DNA of 64,000 nucleotides. Source: Halorarius litoreus (GTDB lineage Archaea > Halobacteriota > Halobacteria > Halobacteriales > Haloarculaceae). Below the pieces are notes generated by a model that worked only from the letters and a program-made list of their open reading frames with translations, was not told the origin of the DNA and made no database searches. Position numbers and translations under genes: made by a program. Of this stretch, positions 1 through 8,683 are shown in pieces; positions within the stretch are counted from its first letter, which is position 1; each line of letters opens with the position of its first letter. The stretch lies in contig NZ_CP101454.1 in assembly GCF_024362405.1 (NCBI RefSeq), positions 3,472,001-3,536,000 on the forward strand, written 5' to 3'.

Positions 1-1
1 C

Positions 2-688
2 GACCAGCCGCGGTCGGTCTCGCGGTTCTGCGAGGACGACCGCTACCACCGCGAAGCCGCCACCCTGCTCGCCACGGTCCTGCTCACCCTGCGTGGGACG
101 CCGTACATCTACCAGGGCGAGGAGCTGGGGATGACCAACACCTCCTTCGAGAGTCTATCGGAGGTTCGTGACGTCGACACCATCCAGAACGTCCGCGAGG
201 AGATGGATCGGCGAGGCATCGAGACGTACGAGGAGTTCCGGGACGTCGTCGAGTACCGATCGCGCGACAACGCCCGGACGCCGATGCAGTGGGATGCGAG
301 CGAGCACGCCGGCTTCACCGACGGCGAGCCGTGGATGCCGACCAACGACAACTACGAACAGCTCAACGTCGAGGAGGAACGGACCGACCCTGACTCGGTC
401 TGGCACTACTACCGTGAGCTCATCGACCTCCGCCACGAGCGGAACGTCCTCGTCTACGGCGACTACAAGGACCAGCTACCCGACGACGAGGCGGTGTGGG
501 CGTACACCCGCTGGTCGGGCGAGGAGAACCTCCTCGTCGTGTGTAACTTCGCGGCCGAACCGATCCAGCGACCGAATCCAGTCGACGCGACGGGCACGCT
601 CATCACGAGCAACTACGACGACGCCCCAGTCGACCTCGGGCCGCTGGAGCTCCGCCCCTACGAGGCGCGGGTGTACGACCTCCAGTAG
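2..688 (+). CDS. GH13 alpha-glucosidase, C-terminal part (runs off left edge)
   Basis: This is the last 228 residues of a GH13 enzyme of the alpha-glucosidase / oligo-1,6-glucosidase type, which releases glucose from short alpha-glucans. The first visible residues read DQPRSVSRF, which fits the region IV signature NHDQPR, so the first Asp in the window is probably the transition-state-stabilising catalytic residue. The nucleophile and acid/base lie outside the window. About 30 residues on, TPYIYQGEELGMTN is the conserved late barrel segment, followed by ARTPMQWD and a beta-rich C-terminal domain ending ARVYDLQ. The family call is firm. Substrate preference (maltose, isomaltose, trehalose or sucrose) cannot be decided from this part. 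It lies in the same orientation as gad, 64 nt upstream of it, beside other glucan enzymes. Confidence 0.9.
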   Translation, partial: DQPRSVSRFCEDDRYHREAATLLATVLLTLRGTPYIYQGEELGMTNTSFESLSEVRDVDTIQNVREEMDRRGIETYEEFRDVVEYRSRDNARTPMQWDASEHAGFTDGEPWMPTNDNYEQLNVEEERTDPDSVWHYYRELIDLRHERNVLVYGDYKDQLPDDEAVWAYTRWSGEENLLVVCNFAAEPIQRPNPVDATGTLITSNYDDAPVDLGPLELRPYEARVYDLQ

Positions 689-724
689 TCGAATCGGGTG
701 CCGCACCAAGCGTCGCAAAACATT

Positions 725-740
725 TACTACAGTTCGAGTT
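725..740 (+). promoter_or_regulatory. TrmB-type site at the gad promoter
   Basis: TACT-N7-GAGTT, one mismatch to TACT-N7-GAGTA, the consensus known for Halobacterium salinarum TrmB. It overlaps the TTTACTA stretch (723-729), the best TATA candidate for a leaderless start at 753, and reaches toward the transcription start. In the other five copies in this window the element lies just upstream of the TATA box. A protein bound here would be expected to block the promoter (inference). Confidence 0.55.
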
Positions 741-752
741 AAAATGCAGCCC

Positions 753-1991
753 ATGACGAGGGACTACGCCGGGCTGCACGACCCGAACGCCGAGTACACG
801 ATGCGAGAACTATCGTCGGAGACAATGGGCGTTACGGCGAAGCGCGGCGGCGGGCGCGACGTCGAGATCACGGACGTCCAGACGACGATGGTCGACGGGA
901 ACTTCCCGTGGACGCTCGTGCGCGTCTACACCGACGCCGGCATCGTCGGCACCGGCGAAGCGTACTGGGGCGCGGGCGTCCCGGAACTCATCGAGCGCAT
1001 GAAGCCGTTCGTCGTCGGCGAGAACCCGCTCGACATCGACCGCCTCTACGAGCACCTCGTCCAGAAGATGTCAGGCGAGGGCTCGGTGGAAGGCGTCACC
1101 GTGACGGCCATCGCGGGCATCGAGATCGCCCTGCACGACCTCGCGGGCAAGATTCTGGAGGTGCCCGCCTACCAGCTCCTCGGCGGGAAGTATCGCGACG
1201 AGGTTCGCGTCTACTGTGACTGCCACACCGAGGACGAAGCCGACCCTGAAGCCTGCGCTGACGAGGCCGAGCGCGTCGTCGAGGACCTCGGCTACGACGC
1301 CCTGAAGTTCGACCTCGACGTCCCGAGCGGCCACGAGAAGGACCGCGCGAACCGGCATCTCCGACCCGGCGAGATTCGCCACAAGGCCGAAATCGTCGAG
1401 CAGGTCACCGAACGCGTGAAGGACCGCGCGGACGTGGCGTTCGACTGCCACTGGACGTTCTCTGGGGGCTCGGCCAAGCGACTGGCCGCCGCCATCGAGG
1501 ACTACGACGTGTGGTGGCTCGAAGACCCCATCCCGCCGGAGAACCTCGAGGTGCAGGAGGAGGTCACGAAGTCCACGCTCACGCCCATCACCGTCGGCGA
1601 GAACCGCTATCGTGTCACGGAGCTCCGCCGTCTCATCGAGAACCAGGCCGTCGACATCGTCGCACCCGACATGCCCAAGGTCGGTGGGATGCGCGAGACC
1701 CGGAAGATAGCCGACGTCGCCAACCAGTACTACGTGCCGGTGGCGATGCACAACGTCTCCTCACCCGTGGCGACGATGGCGAGCGCGCACGTCGGGACTG
1801 CCATCCCGAACTCGCTCGCCGTCGAGTACCACTCCTACGAACTCGGCTGGTGGGGCGACCTCGTCGAGGAGACGGTCATCGAGGACGGCTACATCACCAT
1901 CCCCGAGGAGCCGGGGCTCGGCGTGACGCTCGACATGGATACGGTCGAGGCGCACATGGTCGACGGCGAGACCCTCTTCGACGAGGCGTAA
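753..1991 (+). CDS. gad: D-gluconate dehydratase, enolase superfamily
   Basis: A 412-residue member of the mandelate racemase/muconate lactonizing branch of the enolase superfamily, most likely the gluconate dehydratase that makes 2-keto-3-deoxygluconate in the haloarchaeal semi-phosphorylative Entner-Doudoroff pathway. Metal-ligand positions are visible: Asp231 (AFDCHW), Glu257 (WLEDPIPPE) and Glu283 (GENRYR). Lys185 (LKFD), Asp306 (PDMPKVGG) and His333 (AMHNVSSP) are the likely catalytic residues. The next enzyme, KDG kinase, lies at 12.7 kb. Galactonate or another sugar acid is possible as substrate, but the neighbours favour gluconate. Start: ATG 753 lies about 28 nt after a TATA-like TTTACTA; an in-frame ATG at 744 is the alternative. 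A T-run at 2056-2062 could end the transcript. Confidence 0.85.
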   Translation: MTRDYAGLHDPNAEYTMRELSSETMGVTAKRGGGRDVEITDVQTTMVDGNFPWTLVRVYTDAGIVGTGEAYWGAGVPELIERMKPFVVGENPLDIDRLYEHLVQKMSGEGSVEGVTVTAIAGIEIALHDLAGKILEVPAYQLLGGKYRDEVRVYCDCHTEDEADPEACADEAERVVEDLGYDALKFDLDVPSGHEKDRANRHLRPGEIRHKAEIVEQVTERVKDRADVAFDCHWTFSGGSAKRLAAAIEDYDVWWLEDPIPPENLEVQEEVTKSTLTPITVGENRYRVTELRRLIENQAVDIVAPDMPKVGGMRETRKIADVANQYYVPVAMHNVSSPVATMASAHVGTAIPNSLAVEYHSYELGWWGDLVEETVIEDGYITIPEEPGLGVTLDMDTVEAHMVDGETLFDEA

Positions 1992-2055
1992 CGCCACCGA
2001 AACACGCCGCACAACTCCTTCGACGAAGCGAACCGAGACCGCAGTCCGGCCATAG

Positions 2056-2062
2056 CTTTTTA
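2056..2062 (+). terminator. T-rich candidate terminator after gad
   Basis: The run CTTTTTA stands in an otherwise GC-rich 196-nt gap between the convergent gad and GH15 genes. Archaeal transcription commonly ends at short U-tracts. The same bases resemble a TATA element, but no open reading frame of useful length follows. Confidence 0.35.
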
Positions 2063-2187
2063 TCAGAGACCGCGGCCAGACGCCGTGTGCTCGACTGAGT
2101 CACCACGGCACCGACGAGACGGGAGTCCGGCGCAGGGCCGTGGCGCGGAGGGCCGGCTGTTCGCCAGAATCGTGTAGCGGTCGCGCG

Positions 2188-5100
2188 CTACAGCGTGAGC
2201 CGCTCGACGGTCGTCCCGGCGACTTCGAGGTCAGTGTCGCTCGCGGCGGCGACGACGACCTCGTTCTCGCCGTACTCGATGCCCACGCGGACGACGAACT
2301 CGCCGTCCGTGGGCTCGACGTACACCGTCTCCGAGGGGCTCTTGATGGCGACGGCATCGCCGTCGGTGCGGACGGTGACGACGAGGTGGTCGCCCTCGTA
2401 GCCGGTGTCGACCCAGAGGTCGGGCCCGTCTGGGCGCTCGGTGTCGAGATACCGGTTTTTGACGAACGTGGGCGTCTCGACCGGCTCGCCCGCGTCGATG
2501 CCGTGCGCGAGCCGGACGAACTGCGCCATGCTCCACGCCAGGGGCGTCGCCGAGCCAGTTCCCTCACCGAACTCCCAGTTGAACTCGGTCGAGGACTCGC
2601 TGTCCCACACCTGCTCGGCGAGCATCCGTCCGGAGTTGGCGAAGCCGGCCATCGTCCGCAGCAGGTGGGCGGGCGCGTCGGGGCCATCGGTGGTACCCCG
2701 GAGGAGTTCGTACTCCGCGCGCTCGCCGGTGAAGATGGGCCAGAGTCGACCCTTCCCCGCACCGTCGATGGACCACGGCGCGCCGCGGTCCTCGCGCTCG
2801 AGTTCGCCGTAGCCGTCGCCGGTGTAGCGGTAAAACGCCGGGCCGTGGGGCGTCTCAACGCGGATGGTCTCGTCGACCACCGACACCGAGTGCTCGACGA
2901 CCGGGTCGTCTCCCGACTTGATGCCCAGTCGCGGCAGTTCGAGGAAGCCACCGTCGATGATCTCCCGCTCGTCGAGCGTCGGCCCCTCGTTCGCCAGCGT
3001 CCGCTCCGTTCCCGCCTCGGGGTTGCCGTCGCGCGTGATGCGGACGTAGTACGGCGGTTCTAGCTGGTCCGCACCGGTGTCCGTCGCCGTCCACTCCTCG
3101 ACACGGTCGGTCCAGTCGTCGGCGAGCCCCAGCCACGCGAGTGCGTCGCCCGGTTCGTCGTAGTCGAGCGCGAGCTTCCCTGCGCAGGCGAGGCCCGCGA
3201 TTTCGGCGGCGATCGACGACGGTGAGAATCCGGACTCCTCCTCCCACCGCTCCTGTGCGGTGGCGGGGCCGTTGCGCGCGACGTAGTCTGCCGACCGCCG
3301 GACGTTCTCGTAGGTGTAGTCAGCTTCCTCGAAGCCGATGCCGACCTCGGCGAGCTGGTAGGCCATCACCTGTGGGAACGAGATGTTGTCCATCTGTTCG
3401 CCACCCCACCGCGTCCGGCCGTGGAGGTAGGTGTTCTGCGGGATGAATCCGGTGTCGTCCTGCTGGTACTCGTAGATGTACGCCAGCGCATCGTGCGCAG
3501 TGGTGTGTTCGTCGACGGCCTGCAGGACGGTGAACACCTGATACAGGTCACGCGACCAGACGAAGTTGTAGCCGTACCCCTTCTGTCGGTCGGCGGGGAC
3601 GACCTCCCCCCACGGTACGGAGGGCGAGGCGATACCCGCCCCGAGGTACGTCTTGTCCTCGACGGCCCGGAGCGCCATCAGACAGCTCTTGTACTGGGCG
3701 GCGAGTTCGGGGTCGGTCGACACCGACTGGGGCAGCGGCTTGTCGTCGAGCCACCGCTCCCACGAGGCGTGATAGCCGCGCTGGACAGCCTCATAGCCGC
3801 GAGCGAGCGACCCTTCGGCCTCACCGAGCGCCCCGGCGGTGTCCGCATCACCGGCGAAGCCGAGGCCGAGCGTCGTGTCGAGCGACGACCCCGTGCCGAT
3901 GCGCCCGACCATGACGAGGTTGGTCTCGTCGGTCTCGGCCACGGGATCGGGTTTGACGCCGTCGGCGAACAGTTCGCGGAGCGCCGACGAGCCCGCGACA
4001 CCCACCGTCGCCCAGTCGAACCGCTCTTCGGCGGCCATCGCGAACGCGATACTGTACGGGTTCCCGTCGTCGTCGACGAGCATCGTGTCGTCGTTCGCGT
4101 CGAACGTTCCCGCGTCACGGGCCGCGAGATGGTACGCGCCCTCGGTGCCGAGCCGGAGCCCACGGTCGCGGTCACCGACGCTCGTCAGCGCAGTATCGGC
4201 GACCGCGTACAGCTCGTACTCGTTGTCGTCGAAGGCTTCGAACTGGACGCTCGCGAGCACGGCGTCGTGCGACGGGTCGGCGGCGTACTCCGCGGTGAGC
4301 TGCCACTCGTGGCCCTGTCCCTTCCCGGTCTCGGTGACGGTCTGACGGAACAGCAGCGCGTCGTCGGCGAGCGGCTCCACCTCACGTTCGACGGTGTCCG
4401 CGTGGTCGTCACGTCGGCTCTCGTTGTGCGTGCGCGCCGTGTACGTCGAGGTCTCGTCGGCGTCGACGACGAGGAAGTCGAGCGTCCGCAGGTTCATCAG
4501 GTCCACGCGCGGATAGCGGACCTCGGTCAGCGCACCGTCGGTGAGCGTGAACCAGACCTTCGAAGGCTCGGATGCGTCGTGGTCGGCCACGGTCCCGACG
4601 CCGTACTTCTCGGCCGTCGTCCATCGGGGCGTCGCCTCCGGACCTTCGGGAGACGTCACCGCTGGAAGCGCGTCGAGATCGTACAGCAGCGCGGTCGCGT
4701 GGAGTCGGAGGGCGTGCGACCACCCCAGCGGTGTCGCGCTGTCGAGCGTGCCGTCGTCGAACACCTGCTCGGCGAGGTGACCCGTGTTCGAGCAGAACGG
4801 GCCGTCGGGCGATAGCAGGTCGTAGAGTTCGCCCGCCCACGCCAGCATGTCGTCGGTGGCGCGGTCGTGGGCGTCGAACAGCGCCGCCGCCCGCGCCGCG
4901 GCCTCCGCACCCCACGCGGTCGAAACCGACCACACCTTCGGGCCCGCCTGGTCGCCCTGTCGCCAGTCGTCGCCCTCGAAGCGGACGAGTCCGGCGACCT
5001 CGGGTGACTGCCGATACAGGGCGTCGAACGTCGCCACGAGGTGCGACTCCAGGCGGTCGAGGTGGCCGTCGGAGAGTCCGTCGGCGGCGGCGTACGACTC

Positions 5101-6687
5101 GAACGCACTCACGAGCGCGAACGACGCCGAATCGAGCCGGTCGTCGCGGCGGTCACCGTCGAGTCGGAGCGCGTAGTGGTCGCCCGTCCAGAGCTCGTCG
5201 AGGCCGTTGAGCACCGCTCGCGCACCGTCGAGCGCGTTCTCACAGACAGCGTCGGGGAGCGGTGCGGCGGCGACCGTCGCGTACGCCTCGAGATACGTGG
5301 CCGCGGTGTGGACGAACCGACCGTCCATGTTCTCCCAGAGGTTCTGACAGCGTGCGGGAAGCCCGTCTTCCTCGAGGGTCTCGTCGAGCGCGCCGACGCC
5401 AGCCTCGATGGCGGAGACGACTTCGCCGCGGGTTGCCCCCCCGAGCAGGGTCGGGCGCTCGGTCACCAGTTCCGCGAGGAACGAGACGACCGTCGCCGTC
5501 TGGTCGGCCTGGTACTCGACGGAGTCGCGGCCCTCGACGCGCCCGTGTGCCCACCCCGGGGCGAGCGAGCCGTCGACGGCCCACGCCCGATGCGACCACG
5601 AGCCGTCGTCGGACTGTGTGTCGACGTAGAACTCGGCGCTCGCGAGGAGTTCGTCGTCGACATCGAAGCCGAGGCGGTCGCTCGCATCGAGGAGATAGCT
5701 CGCAGTCTCCGAGTCGTCGCGGAACCAGGTGTAGCCGTAGCCGCCGGAGCCGGCGAAGAAGGGGTCGTGTTCCGGCCCGGCGATGCGCGCGCCGGAGGGC
5801 GCTCGGAGGAGCGCGAGCGCACGCAGATCCGCCGTGACACTGTCCGGACGTGGCGTGTCGGCAGGCGCGTCGACGGCCACCTGTTCGCGGGCGATGTCGC
5901 GGAGGGCGTCGGGCGTGGTGTGCGTCGTCGCAGCGTTCCGGATGTCGGCGATGGCCTGCTCACGGGTCGTCTCGCGGTGATCAGAGAGCTGCGTGACGAA
6001 CGTGACGGTCGCGCCGCGACCCCCGCGTTCGAGCGGCGCGCTCACGACGACGTCGCCGCTCAGGTGGGTGTCCTCGTAGCGCTCCTGGGGGACGCGTCGC
6101 GGGAACTTCACTGGCTCGTCGTCGAGGATCTCGTCGAACCGTTCGGGCACCTGTCCGCGGACGTCGTCGATGCCGGTCGAGGCGGCGACGTAGTCGTGTT
6201 CGTCGCGGTGGAACACTTCGACGACGGAGCCGTCGTCGACCTCATGGATGAGCCGACCGACCTGCGTCTCGCGCCCCTCCGGCGCGAAGGTGAGGAAGGC
6301 CGTCAGCTTCGCGGCGTCGGGGACCTCACCGCGGAGTTCGACGTGTGTCACGTGCGCGCGGCCGAGCGTCAGGTCGTACTGGTGGACGGTGAACCGGCCG
6401 GCGTCGTACTCTGTCTCCACGAGCGTCGTGTCGGAGTAGTAGTGCTGGCGAACGGGATCGATGTCGTCGAACCAGCGAATGCCGTCGTCCGTCTCGATAC
6501 CGAACCGCGAGCGGTCGACGCCGTAGAGCCCGGAGAGCGCGGCCGAGTGGTCCCGGAAAGAGCCGTCTGGGTTCACGTAGACGAGCCGGTCACCGTAGCC
6601 GGAGAGGGAGCCGTCGACGGTCGGCGCCGTCCCCGGGAACGGTCCCCGGTCTCGCTTGTAATCGTTCAGCGCGGTGCGCAGTCGCAT
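2188..6687 (-). CDS. Tandem GH15 glucoamylase/glucodextranase-like protein, 1499 aa
   Basis: One polypeptide holds two GH15 units that should release glucose from non-reducing ends of alpha-glucans. The N-terminal unit (about 1-690) has a beta-rich leader and an (alpha/alpha)6 barrel starting at YGYTWFRD (317-324), with EQVFDDG plus SATPLGWSHA near 640-659. The second unit (about 690-1499) starts with a glucodextranase-type beta domain and has its own barrel motif GYGYNFVWSRD (1037-1047), a matching EQVWDSE plus SATPLAWSMA, and an extra C-terminal beta domain. Ordinary GH15 enzymes hold one barrel in roughly 450-1000 residues. There is no signal peptide, so it should act in the cytoplasm. Start: ATG at 6687 lies about 26 nt from the TATA at 6709-6717; a longer GTG start at 6738 is unlikely. 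A TrmB-type site lies upstream. Whether both barrels are active is unknown. Confidence 0.85.
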   Translation of the reverse strand: MRLRTALNDYKRDRGPFPGTAPTVDGSLSGYGDRLVYVNPDGSFRDHSAALSGLYGVDRSRFGIETDDGIRWFDDIDPVRQHYYSDTTLVETEYDAGRFTVHQYDLTLGRAHVTHVELRGEVPDAAKLTAFLTFAPEGRETQVGRLIHEVDDGSVVEVFHRDEHDYVAASTGIDDVRGQVPERFDEILDDEPVKFPRRVPQERYEDTHLSGDVVVSAPLERGGRGATVTFVTQLSDHRETTREQAIADIRNAATTHTTPDALRDIAREQVAVDAPADTPRPDSVTADLRALALLRAPSGARIAGPEHDPFFAGSGGYGYTWFRDDSETASYLLDASDRLGFDVDDELLASAEFYVDTQSDDGSWSHRAWAVDGSLAPGWAHGRVEGRDSVEYQADQTATVVSFLAELVTERPTLLGGATRGEVVSAIEAGVGALDETLEEDGLPARCQNLWENMDGRFVHTAATYLEAYATVAAAPLPDAVCENALDGARAVLNGLDELWTGDHYALRLDGDRRDDRLDSASFALVSAFESYAAADGLSDGHLDRLESHLVATFDALYRQSPEVAGLVRFEGDDWRQGDQAGPKVWSVSTAWGAEAAARAAALFDAHDRATDDMLAWAGELYDLLSPDGPFCSNTGHLAEQVFDDGTLDSATPLGWSHALRLHATALLYDLDALPAVTSPEGPEATPRWTTAEKYGVGTVADHDASEPSKVWFTLTDGALTEVRYPRVDLMNLRTLDFLVVDADETSTYTARTHNESRRDDHADTVEREVEPLADDALLFRQTVTETGKGQGHEWQLTAEYAADPSHDAVLASVQFEAFDDNEYELYAVADTALTSVGDRDRGLRLGTEGAYHLAARDAGTFDANDDTMLVDDDGNPYSIAFAMAAEERFDWATVGVAGSSALRELFADGVKPDPVAETDETNLVMVGRIGTGSSLDTTLGLGFAGDADTAGALGEAEGSLARGYEAVQRGYHASWERWLDDKPLPQSVSTDPELAAQYKSCLMALRAVEDKTYLGAGIASPSVPWGEVVPADRQKGYGYNFVWSRDLYQVFTVLQAVDEHTTAHDALAYIYEYQQDDTGFIPQNTYLHGRTRWGGEQMDNISFPQVMAYQLAEVGIGFEEADYTYENVRRSADYVARNGPATAQERWEEESGFSPSSIAAEIAGLACAGKLALDYDEPGDALAWLGLADDWTDRVEEWTATDTGADQLEPPYYVRITRDGNPEAGTERTLANEGPTLDEREIIDGGFLELPRLGIKSGDDPVVEHSVSVVDETIRVETPHGPAFYRYTGDGYGELEREDRGAPWSIDGAGKGRLWPIFTGERAEYELLRGTTDGPDAPAHLLRTMAGFANSGRMLAEQVWDSESSTEFNWEFGEGTGSATPLAWSMAQFVRLAHGIDAGEPVETPTFVKNRYLDTERPDGPDLWVDTGYEGDHLVVTVRTDGDAVAIKSPSETVYVEPTDGEFVVRVGIEYGENEVVVAAASDTDLEVAGTTVERLTL

Positions 6688-6708
6688 ACTGGGCCGAATG
6701 GGGCGAGC

Positions 6709-6717
6709 TATATAAAC
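6709..6717 (-). promoter_or_regulatory. TATA box of the GH15 gene
   Basis: GTTTATATA on the minus strand, centred about 26 nt before the ATG at 6687. This is the usual distance for a leaderless haloarchaeal transcript and it fixes the GH15 start. Confidence 0.7.
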
Positions 6718-6739
6718 GATGACGATGTTGGCAAACACT

Positions 6740-6755
6740 TACTCGACAATGAGTA
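6740..6755 (+). promoter_or_regulatory. TrmB-type site between GH15 and amylase genes (perfect match)
   Basis: tactcgacaatgagta matches TACT-N7-GAGTA exactly. It lies 33-48 nt before the amylase ATG, touching the upstream edge of its TATA-like AAAAATCATT (6755-6764), and about 23 nt upstream of the GH15 TATA box. One bound protein could therefore control both divergent glucan-degradation units. Confidence 0.75.
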
Positions 6756-6787
6756 AAAATCATTAGCCCGGGGGACACAGGGTCCGT

Positions 6788-8683
6788 ATGCACCATCCCG
6801 GACCCCCACGGTTCACCGCGGTCGGGAGCGCAGTCGAGCTGGCGCCGCGCGACCCCGATCCGGATGCGACGTATCGCTGGCGAGTCGTCTCGCGTCCATC
6901 GGAGAGTCGCGTCGACGTCGGCGACGAGGCCGTCGAGGAGTTCGTCCCCGACGTCCCCGGCCGCTACCGTGTCGAACTCGACGCGCCCGACGGCACGCAC
7001 ACACTAACAGTCCGCGTGTTCCCTGCCGATAAGGCTATCGCCGGTATCGGAGGGGCGAGCGGCTCGGGCATCAGCGGCATGTCGGGAAGCAGTCCGTCGG
7101 TCTCTGACTTCGCCAGCGGCTCGGGCTCAGCCCGCGGGAGTGGTGGCGGCGACGGTGGGCGCCCCCGCGTCCGGCTGGACGGTGGCCGCGAGGGCGACAC
7201 GGTCGCACTCCACGCTCAGGCGACGCCGCACCCCGACTCCGAGGCGAGCCCGGCTGACCTCGACGTGGAGTTCTACGTCGACGACCGCGACGGGTTCAAC
7301 CGTACGGCCCTGACGCCGCGCGGCCACGATGCCACCCTCCCGGTTCCGGACGCGCCGGTTCGTATCCATGCTGTCGCCGTTGGCGAGCAGTACAGCGTGG
7401 CCGACGCCGTCCGCGTCCACCCTGACGGCTCGGTCGAACGCCTCTACCAGCCCCCAGCGTGGGCCGAGGACGCCACCATCTACGAGATTTACGTGCGAGG
7501 GTTCACCGACGACCACTCCTTCGCGGGTATCAAGGCCAAACTCGACTACCTCGCCGAGTTCGGCGTCGACACGCTGTGGCTCACGCCCGTCCTCCAGAAC
7601 GACGACGCCCCGCACGGCTACAACATCACGGACTTCTTCGGCGTCGCCGACGACCTCGGGACCCGCGAGGAGTACGAGGCACTCGTCGCGGCCGCCCACG
7701 ACCGTGGCATGAAGGTGCTGTTCGACCTCGTGCTCAACCATTCGGCACGCCAACACCCGTACTTCGAGGACGCCTACGGAAACCCCGATTCCCCCTACTA
7801 CGACTGGTACGAGTGGCAGGACTCCGGTGAGCCGGGCACGTACTTCGACTGGGAGAAGATCGCGAACTTCGACTACAAATCGCTCGAGGTCAGACGACAC
7901 CTGCTCGACGCGGTCGACGAGTGGGCGCCGCTCGTCGACGGGTTCAGATGCGACATGGCGTGGGCCGTCCCCGCCGCGTTCTGGAAGGAGATCCGCGACC
8001 GCGTGAAGGACCACGACTCGGAGTTCTTACTCCTCGACGAGACCGTCCCCTACGTCGCGGACTTCCACGAGGGGATGTTCGACGTCCACTTCGACACGAC
8101 GACGTACTTCACCCTCCGAGAGATCGGCCGCGGCCACGCCGACGCCGATGCGCTGTACGACGCGGTCGAACAGCGGGCGCGCGTAGGTTTCCCCGACGCC
8201 GCCGGCTTCATGCTCTACATCGAGAACCACGACGAACTCCGGTACGTCGACGAGTGCGGCCGCCCCGAAGTCGAGGCCGCCGCGGGCGCGCTGTTCACGC
8301 TCCCCGGCGTCCCGATGGTCTACTCCGGCCAGGAGTTCGGCGAACGCCTCCGTCGGGGCCACGTCGACTGGGACGCCGCCGACGAGGAGCTCCGCGCGCA
8401 CTACAAGGCGCTCCTGGAGACCAACGACGAGACGCCCGCGCTCGCACGTGACGCCGACTTCGCGCCCGTCGACTACGAAGCTGCGTCGCCGGGCGTCACC
8501 GCGTACGCCCGCGACACCGGCTCGGAGCGGGTCGTCGTCGTGCTCAACTTCGGGCCCGAGACCGAGACGGTCGGACTGCCCGGTGAGCGCGTCGACGCGA
8601 CCGACCTCGTCTCCGGCGAGTCGGTCGCAGCCGAGGGCGGCGTCGACGTCGAGAGCGTGGTGGTCCTGCAGGCCGAGCGATGA
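6788..8683 (+). CDS. Intracellular GH13 alpha-amylase / cyclomaltodextrinase-like
   Basis: A 631-residue GH13 enzyme predicted to hydrolyse alpha-1,4 glucans or maltodextrins. Residues 1-85 look like an Ig/PKD-like beta domain. Residues 85-125 are a Gly/Ser-rich linker, then comes a second beta region and the catalytic barrel from about 226. All GH13 signatures are present: region I DLVLNHS (313-319), region II GFRCDMAW with nucleophile Asp389, region III LLLDETV with acid/base Glu418, and region IV YIENHDE with Asp482. No signal peptide is seen, so the substrate must be imported. The stop overlaps the next gene as ATGA, implying translational coupling. The promoter carries a perfect TrmB-type element. 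Neopullulanase or trehalose-forming specificity cannot be excluded. Confidence 0.85.
   Translation: MHHPGPPRFTAVGSAVELAPRDPDPDATYRWRVVSRPSESRVDVGDEAVEEFVPDVPGRYRVELDAPDGTHTLTVRVFPADKAIAGIGGASGSGISGMSGSSPSVSDFASGSGSARGSGGGDGGRPRVRLDGGREGDTVALHAQATPHPDSEASPADLDVEFYVDDRDGFNRTALTPRGHDATLPVPDAPVRIHAVAVGEQYSVADAVRVHPDGSVERLYQPPAWAEDATIYEIYVRGFTDDHSFAGIKAKLDYLAEFGVDTLWLTPVLQNDDAPHGYNITDFFGVADDLGTREEYEALVAAAHDRGMKVLFDLVLNHSARQHPYFEDAYGNPDSPYYDWYEWQDSGEPGTYFDWEKIANFDYKSLEVRRHLLDAVDEWAPLVDGFRCDMAWAVPAAFWKEIRDRVKDHDSEFLLLDETVPYVADFHEGMFDVHFDTTTYFTLREIGRGHADADALYDAVEQRARVGFPDAAGFMLYIENHDELRYVDECGRPEVEAAAGALFTLPGVPMVYSGQEFGERLRRGHVDWDAADEELRAHYKALLETNDETPALARDADFAPVDYEAASPGVTAYARDTGSERVVVVLNFGPETETVGLPGERVDATDLVSGESVAAEGGVDVESVVVLQAER

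Noticed and set aside
2056-2098. A TATA-like CTTTTTATC followed by a GTG, hinting at a small gene between gad and GH15.
   Set aside because: The GTG frame closes after three codons, and no other open frame follows; it is better read as a terminator T-run.
5041-6756. A 571-codon plus-strand open frame opposite the GH15 gene.
   Set aside because: The GH15 gene on the other strand is fully supported by motifs, and the antisense frame is valine- and arginine-rich without any fold signature.
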